From Actinomycetes bacterium (GTDB lineage: Bacteria > Actinomycetota > Actinomycetes > Mycobacteriales > Mycobacteriaceae), in assembly GCA_023417985.1 (NCBI GenBank), contig JAEZDV010000145.1, positions 1 through 9,757 of the forward strand: a stretch of 9,757 nucleotides of DNA, written 5' to 3'. The notes below the pieces were generated by a model. The model searched no databases, had not been told where the DNA came from, and saw only the letters and a list, made by a program, of their open reading frames with translations. Positions 4,984-9,757 of the stretch are shown here, piece by piece (the first letter of the stretch is position 1; every line of letters begins with the position of its first letter). The position numbers and the translations under genes were made by a program.

Positions 4984-6740
4984 CGAGCCGCTTCCGCGCC
5001 CGCGCGGCTTTCCGTCGCGGGCGCCGATCCGTTGCCCGCGACGGCCGAAGAGCTTTCCCGCTCGTCTCGTCCGTCGTCGTCTCCGTCGATCTCGTCCGGA
5101 ATCGCGCGCGTCACGACCACGACCTCCGGCGCCGGCCGGCTTTCCGCAGCCTCGAGGTCCTCGGGGGTGTTCACTTCGGTCCACTGCCGGGTGACCGGTT
5201 CGGGAAGTTCACCGAGATCCTCACGGATTCCGCGCACCAGGCTGTACATCATGACGAAGCCCATCACGAAGAAGGGCAGACCGACCACAGTGATCAGCTG
5301 CTGTAGCGCGTCCAGACCGTCCTTGCCGGTCGCGACGAGCATGGTGGCAGCGACCAGGCCCATGATCACGGCCCAGAACAGCCGCTGATGCATGGGTGCC
5401 TTCCCTTCGGTGCCGCCGGACATCATGTCCAGGACCATCGCCGTCGAGTCCACCGAAGTGACGAAGAAGATCACCACCAGCAGGATCGCAATGCCCGACA
5501 CCAGCCCTGTCAGAGGGTAGTTGCCGAGGAATTCGAACAGCGCACCCGGGATGTCCCCTGCGTCGACGACACGTTCGACAAGACCCCCGTCACCCTCGAA
5601 CTCGATGTGGAACGCCCCCATACCGAAGATGCTGAACCAGATGACCGAGAAGAGCACCGGCAGAGCCAGCACACCGGCGACGAATTCGCGGACGGTCCGG
5701 CCGCGCGAAATGCGCGCGATGAAGATGCCGACGAACGGCGACCAGGTGATGGTCCAGGCCCAGTAGAACACCGTCCAGGTGTTCTGCCAGCCGGAGTCGG
5801 CGAACGTGTCGTTCCAGAACGCGAGGCTCGGCAGGGTGTCGGCATAGATGCCGACCGACTCGATCATTCCCTTGAGCAGGAACAGGCTGGGGCCGGTGAC
5901 CAGGACGAAGATCAGAAGCATCACCGCGAGGCCGATGTTGAAGTTCGACAGCCGCTTGATGCCCTTGTCGAGACCGAGAGCCACCGAGATGCCCGCCATG
6001 ACGGTGACGAGGGCGATGAGCGCGATCTGGATGATGCCGGACTCCTCGAGTCCGAAGAGCTGAGCCAGGCCGGCATTGATCTGGAGCGTACCGAGGCCGA
6101 CGGACGTCGCGACGCCGAAGATCGTGCCGATGATCGCAACCACGTCGATCGTCTTGCCGATGGGACCGTAGATCCGCCCGCCGAGCAGGGGCGCGAAGAT
6201 CGAGCTGACACGGGGTGGGAGCTTGCGCTTGTAGATGAAGTAACCGAAGCACAGACCCGGCAGAGCGAAGATCGCCCACGTGTGGAATCCGAAGTGGTAG
6301 AGCGTGAAGCCCATTGCTTCACGCGCGGCCGCCTCGGATTCCGGCGCCACGTCCTGCTGTGGAGGATTCGCGAAGTGGGAGATCGGTTCCGCAACGCTCC
6401 AGAACATCAGGATCGTGCCGATTCCCGCCGCGAAGAGCATCGAGAACCACGCGAGGGTGGAGTGCTCGGGACGCTCGTCGTCACCTCCGAGCCGGACGCG
6501 TCCGTAGTGCGTCAGCGCGATGACCACCAGGAAGATCAGGAACGTGGTGACGCCCAGGATGTAGAACCATCCGAGGTTGGTCATGATCCAACCGGAAGCA
6601 GTGCTGAACACGTCGTCGACGGTGGTCGTGAACGCAACCGTCACCACGACGAACAGCAGCGATATCAGCGCGGAAGTGAAGAAGACGCCCGGTGACGTGC
6701 GAAGACGGAGGGCGTCGTGGGCTTTTGTCAGGATCGGCAC
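4980..6740 (-). CDS. BCCT-family transporter (betaine/choline/carnitine or related osmolyte)
   Basis: This protein is about 586 residues with 12 predicted membrane helices and a hydrophilic, mostly acidic C-terminal tail of some 80 residues. Family marks are FAAGIGTILMFWSVAEPISHF (about 103-123) and FYWAWTITWSPFVGIFIARI (about 325-344), followed by SRGRTVREF. The family carries quaternary-ammonium or similar osmolytes, usually with sodium or protons. The substrate cannot be assigned. Compared with the BetP/BetT signatures as I recall them, the Gly-rich helix has GIGTIL instead of GMGIGL and the Trp motif has Thr at one Trp place, so it is probably a subgroup with altered specificity or coupling. 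The start is chosen as GTG 6740, because the frame up to the GTG at 6797 uses rare AT-rich codons (AGA, TTA, GTA) and contains a -10-like TAGATT. No terminator separates its end from the convergent neighbour. Confidence 0.9.
   Translation of the reverse strand: MPILTKAHDALRLRTSPGVFFTSALISLLFVVVTVAFTTTVDDVFSTASGWIMTNLGWFYILGVTTFLIFLVVIALTHYGRVRLGGDDERPEHSTLAWFSMLFAAGIGTILMFWSVAEPISHFANPPQQDVAPESEAAAREAMGFTLYHFGFHTWAIFALPGLCFGYFIYKRKLPPRVSSIFAPLLGGRIYGPIGKTIDVVAIIGTIFGVATSVGLGTLQINAGLAQLFGLEESGIIQIALIALVTVMAGISVALGLDKGIKRLSNFNIGLAVMLLIFVLVTGPSLFLLKGMIESVGIYADTLPSLAFWNDTFADSGWQNTWTVFYWAWTITWSPFVGIFIARISRGRTVREFVAGVLALPVLFSVIWFSIFGMGAFHIEFEGDGGLVERVVDAGDIPGALFEFLGNYPLTGLVSGIAILLVVIFFVTSVDSTAMVLDMMSGGTEGKAPMHQRLFWAVIMGLVAATMLVATGKDGLDALQQLITVVGLPFFVMGFVMMYSLVRGIREDLGELPEPVTRQWTEVNTPEDLEAAESRPAPEVVVVTRAIPDEIDGDDDGRDERESSSAVAGNGSAPATESRAGAEAAR
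4986..5011 (+). terminator. Possible terminator of the nitrobindin-like operon inside the transporter 3' end
   Basis: AGCCGC (4986-4991) pairs with GCGGCT (5004-5009) and is followed by TT; the loop itself is GC-rich and could pair further. It begins 3 nt after the stop codon of the plus-strand gene and lies within the last codons of the minus-strand transporter. Plausible, but also compatible with GC-rich coding sequence. Confidence 0.35.
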
Positions 6741-6766
6741 GTCAGGGGTTACCCCCGATAAGTCCG

Positions 6767-6772
6767 AATCTA
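6767..6772 (-). promoter_or_regulatory. Candidate -10 box of the BCCT transporter gene
   Basis: On the minus strand this reads TAGATT (TANNNT). A start about 7 nt downstream gives a leader of about 20 nt that contains the small GGGG/CCCC inverted repeat at 6746-6757 just before the GTG at 6740. There is no clear -35. This placement supports the shorter transporter start. Confidence 0.35.
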
Positions 6773-6862
6773 CACATGCGACTCTCGTCACCACCACGAC
6801 TGCGCCCCGGCGTCACCGGTAATTCGAGGGACTCAGCGGCATGCGGGCTCGTACCGGCCCGG

Positions 6863-9757
6863 TCACGCCGCCATCGTCGGGGCGATCGCCTCCATCTGTT
6901 CGAGCACCAACTTGATTGCCCCGGTCTGCTTGTCCGGCGGGTACTTGTAGCGCGTCAGCAGTCGCTTCACCTGCGACCGCAACTTCGCTTTGACGTCCTC
7001 GCGCACCTTCCAGTCGGTCTTGACGTCACGCCGCATGACGCCGACGAGTTCGCGCGCGATCTGGGCGAGGGTGTCCTCCCCCATCCCCTCCAGTGCCGAT
7101 TCGTTCTGGGAGACTGCGTCGTAGAAGGACAATTCGTGATCGCCGAGAGGCGGATCGAAGCGTTGCCCACGCTGCGACTCGGCCTGCACTTCTTTGGCAA
7201 CCTCGACGAGCGCCGCGATCACCTCGGCCGAAGTGAGCTGACTGTTGGTGTATTTGATCATCAGTTCCTGCAGCTTCTGTGAGAACGCCCGCTGACGAAC
7301 CAGGTTGTGGCGTGCCACCTTGCGGGATTCCTCCGAGACCAGCTTGCGCAGCGCCTCGATCGCCAGGACGGGGTTCTTCGCCTGCACGGCGCGATCGAGA
7401 AAGTCGGCATTGAGATCGGCGAGCGACGGCTTCGGCATACCTGCCGCGTCGTAGATGTCCAGGACCTCACCGGATTCCACCGATGCAGCCATGAGTGCGC
7501 GGAGAGCACGCTTGACATCCTCGGGCACCGCGGCCCCGCTCGCCTGCCTGTCCGCAGCGTCGAACTTGGCCATGTACACGCGCACTTCTTCGAAGAAGCG
7601 TGCATCGGCCGCAAGTGGCCGGACCTCCTCGTGCGTACCGCAGATGGCCCACACCCGCGACAACTGTGACGCGTTCTCCCGGTATCGGGTTGCGAGCGTC
7701 TTCTGCCCTTCGCCGACCTTGTTCTCGGGGTTCTTCGGATCGCGAAGGTAGGCAACGGTTGCCAGCACCGCGTCCAGCCATCCGCGTGGCCCCGGTGCCC
7801 GGCGGCGTTCGCGCCAGTCGAAACCGTGAAGCATGTTGCCCAGTACCGTCATGAGGTTCTTGACAGCGTCCACCGCCTCTTCGACAGGCCGGCCGAGAGG
7901 TTTGGTGGTGCGGTCCGACGCGGTGTACTCGGCCAGTGCATCCGCAAGATTGTCGGCGACCGGCGCGTAGGCGACGAGCAGACCGTCACTCTTGCCGCGG
8001 AAGGTGCGATTGACGCGGGCAAGTGTCTGCATCAGCAACGCCCCCTTGAGCGGACGGTCGAGATACAGCGTGTGCAGCGGGGGTGCGTCGAAACCGGTGA
8101 GCATCATGTCCTTGACGATCACCAGTTCGAGTTCGTCGTCGATGTCCTTGAGCCGCTTCTTGATTGCCGCGTTCTCGGAGTCGCGTCGCACATGATTGCT
8201 GACCGGCGGCCGGTCACTGGCGTCACCGGAATACACCACCTTGATGCGGCCCGCGGAAAGATCGTCGGAATGCCAGTCGGGGCGAAGCTTGGTGATCTCG
8301 CCGTAGAGGTTGGCGCAGATCTCTCGTGTCGTGCAGACGATCATCGCTTTTCCGGGTGCAGTCGGGTTCTCCTCCGACCCCACGAACTTCGCCATCTGGG
8401 AGCGGCGATTCTCCCAGTGCGCGACGAGATCCGCCGCGAGCATCTGCAGCCTGGCCGGTGTGCCGTACACGGCGTTGATGACCGCCACGGACTTTTCGAT
8501 GCGGGTGCGTTCGGTGTCGTCGAGACCGGCCGTGAGTTCGTCGGCCGACGCGTCGATCTGCTCCTCGGTGATCTCTCCCGCGAACGCCACCTTCACGAGA
8601 CGGCTCTCGAAATGGACGGGCACGGTCGCCCCGTCGTCCACGGCGCGGGTGAGGTCGTAGATGTCGATGTAGTCACCGAACACGGCTCGCGTGTTGCGGT
8701 CCTCGAACGAGATCGGTGTTCCGGTGAAGGCGATGAGAGTGGCGTGCGGAAGCGCGTCGCGCAGGTGGCGCGCGTATCCGTCGAGATCGTCGTAGTGGCT
8801 GCGGTGCGCTTCGTCGACGACGACGATGATGTTGCGTCGTGCGGACAACTCGGGGTGGCTGAGCCCCGCTTCGCGTTCGTCGCGGCTCTTCCCGAACTTC
8901 TGGAGGGTCGTGAAGTAGATGCCGCCGGTCGTACGTCCTGAGAGTTCCTGGCGGAGTTCTTCTCGGCGGCGAATCTGTTTGGGCTGCTCGGGAAGCAGTT
9001 GCGAGCGTGCGAAGGTTTCGTAGAGTTGACCGTCGAGTTCGTTGCGATCCGTGATCACAACGATTGTCGGATTGGCGAGCGCTGGATGGCGGATCACCTG
9101 ATTCGCATAGAGCTCCATCTCCATCGATTTTCCGGAGCCCTGCGTGTGCCACACGACCCCGGCTTTGCCTCCGGAGCCCACGGCGACCACCGTGGATCCC
9201 ACGGCTTTGGCAACGGCGAAGTACTGGTGCGGTTTGGCAATTCGCTTGACGAGGCCGTTCTCGCTCTCGTCGAACGCGGTGTAGTTGCGGAGAAGTTGCA
9301 GAAACCGCTCCTGGTTGAACAACCCGTACAGTGCGGTGTCGAGGGGATGGTGCTCGCCGCTGGGTTCGACGGGGGCACCGTCGTCGTCGACGTTCCACGG
9401 TGAGAAATGCTCGAAGGGCGTGAACGGGGTGCCGTAGGACGCGGTGATTCCGTCCGACACCAAGGCCATCACTGCGTATCGGAAGGCCAGAGGGAACTCG
9501 CGCAGGTAGGTCTGGAGCTGGGCATGGGCGTCGGTGAGGCTCGCGTACTGGCTGCCTGCGTTCTTCAGTTCCACGACGGCGACCGGCATACCGTTCATGT
9601 ACAACACGAGATCGAAGCGACGCTCGTAGTCGCTGCGAATCACTGTGACCTGGTTGGCGACGAACCAGTCGTTGTCGTCGGGTTCGACGGAAACGAGCCG
9701 GATGGTGGGAGTGACCTCGACGCCCGAGTCGTCGGTGTAGGAGATCTTGCGTAGACC
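6863..9757 (-). CDS. hsdR: Type I restriction endonuclease subunit R (HsdR), 5' end outside the window
   Basis: The reading frame is open to the right edge: 964 residues are visible, and the N-terminus (probably a few dozen to 100 residues) is missing. The GTG at 9643 is internal, because the upstream codons continue a typical family sequence (DDNDWFVANQVTV). In visible-fragment numbering, the PD-(D/E)xK nuclease has Asp49 and Glu63-x-Lys65 in VELKN. The SF2 motor has HTQGSGKS (204-211, Walker A), DEAH (315-318), TGTP (345-348), TGFDAP (554-559) and QTLARVNR (577-584). A helical C-terminal region of the DUF3387 type ends in VLEQMEAIAPTMAA. With HsdM and HsdS it would translocate DNA and cut at a distance from unmethylated sites. 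All key motifs are intact. hsdM and hsdS are not in the window and may lie upstream. It is followed in the same direction by the transporter gene after about 120 nt, with no strong terminator. Confidence 0.96.
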   Translation of the reverse strand, partial: GLRKISYTDDSGVEVTPTIRLVSVEPDDNDWFVANQVTVIRSDYERRFDLVLYMNGMPVAVVELKNAGSQYASLTDAHAQLQTYLREFPLAFRYAVMALVSDGITASYGTPFTPFEHFSPWNVDDDGAPVEPSGEHHPLDTALYGLFNQERFLQLLRNYTAFDESENGLVKRIAKPHQYFAVAKAVGSTVVAVGSGGKAGVVWHTQGSGKSMEMELYANQVIRHPALANPTIVVITDRNELDGQLYETFARSQLLPEQPKQIRRREELRQELSGRTTGGIYFTTLQKFGKSRDEREAGLSHPELSARRNIIVVVDEAHRSHYDDLDGYARHLRDALPHATLIAFTGTPISFEDRNTRAVFGDYIDIYDLTRAVDDGATVPVHFESRLVKVAFAGEITEEQIDASADELTAGLDDTERTRIEKSVAVINAVYGTPARLQMLAADLVAHWENRRSQMAKFVGSEENPTAPGKAMIVCTTREICANLYGEITKLRPDWHSDDLSAGRIKVVYSGDASDRPPVSNHVRRDSENAAIKKRLKDIDDELELVIVKDMMLTGFDAPPLHTLYLDRPLKGALLMQTLARVNRTFRGKSDGLLVAYAPVADNLADALAEYTASDRTTKPLGRPVEEAVDAVKNLMTVLGNMLHGFDWRERRRAPGPRGWLDAVLATVAYLRDPKNPENKVGEGQKTLATRYRENASQLSRVWAICGTHEEVRPLAADARFFEEVRVYMAKFDAADRQASGAAVPEDVKRALRALMAASVESGEVLDIYDAAGMPKPSLADLNADFLDRAVQAKNPVLAIEALRKLVSEESRKVARHNLVRQRAFSQKLQELMIKYTNSQLTSAEVIAALVEVAKEVQAESQRGQRFDPPLGDHELSFYDAVSQNESALEGMGEDTLAQIARELVGVMRRDVKTDWKVREDVKAKLRSQVKRLLTRYKYPPDKQTGAIKLVLEQMEAIAPTMAA

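Noticed and set aside
5388..6695. 435-residue plus-strand ORF antisense to the transporter
   Set aside because: Its composition is Asp/Glu/Arg/His-heavy and low in hydrophobic residues, as expected of the complement of a membrane protein; no domain or ribosome site is seen.
6741..6797. Longer transporter start at GTG 6797
   Set aside because: The 19 added codons are AT-rich with rare codons (AGA, TTA, GTA), have no Shine-Dalgarno, and contain a TAGATT -10-like box; kept only as an alternative.
6844..6861. CGGGC/GCCCG inverted repeat after hsdR considered as a terminator
   Set aside because: It is a 5-bp stem with an 8-nt loop and no T-run on the minus strand; too weak to call.
7826..8941. 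371-residue plus-strand ORF antisense to hsdR
   Set aside because: It lies entirely opposite intact helicase motifs of HsdR and shows no recognisable family.
9401..9643. GTG at 9643 as the true start of hsdR
   Set aside because: The codons upstream to 9757 stay open and encode typical HsdR N-terminal sequence, so the gene continues past the window edge.

Overview
The window looks like chromosomal DNA from a high-GC, mycothiol-producing actinobacterium of the Rhodococcus/Nocardia/Mycobacterium group. The evidence is the high GC content with GTG starts, TANNNT -10 boxes set directly in front of leaderless GTG starts, and a gene order that, from memory, matches the mycobacterial Rv0813c-Rv0819 neighbourhood: nitrobindin-like protein, sseC, cysA, thiX, lmeA, glnR, mshD. 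Gene names rest on recognised protein features and this synteny; no database search was run.

Left part (1-967). On the minus strand lies the orphan nitrogen regulator GlnR. Its stop codon overlaps the start of the next gene, probably mycothiol synthase mshD, which runs off the left edge. The glnR promoter region holds a GlnR-box-like inverted repeat at 867-882. Divergent from it, on the plus strand, are lmeA (lipid-binding envelope protein) and thiX (membrane-anchored thioredoxin), which overlap by ATGA.

Central part (2182-4191), the most interesting region. A sulfur operon comprises a DUF4395 membrane protein with a C-terminal CxxC, a thiosulfate sulfurtransferase (cysA) and sseC (DUF1416). 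It is preceded by a 28-codon leaderless ORF that begins 6 nt after a TAAACT -10 box and ends in a cysteine-rich tract (six Cys in 28 residues, five of them in the last six). The Cys codons at 2303-2309 are complementary to the Shine-Dalgarno segment of the DUF4395 gene at 2454-2460, and competing hairpins lie between them. This fits a cysteine-responsive translational attenuator: ribosomes waiting on Cys codons would free the downstream ribosome-binding site. A similar polycysteine leader is known in mycobacteria, so the principle is not new; the specific pairing is read here from the sequence. A strong hairpin terminator closes the operon.

Right part (4211-9757). A second leaderless promoter drives a 32-codon membrane micropeptide whose stop overlaps the start of a nitrobindin-like protein that lacks the heme-ligating His. 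This gene is convergent with, and overlaps by 4 nt, a BCCT-family osmolyte transporter on the minus strand. Upstream of the transporter, also on the minus strand, is the R subunit of a Type I restriction-modification system, cut by the right edge of the window; its M and S partners are not in view.

No rRNA, tRNA, insertion sequence or CRISPR array was seen, and no gene-free stretch exceeds 300 bases.
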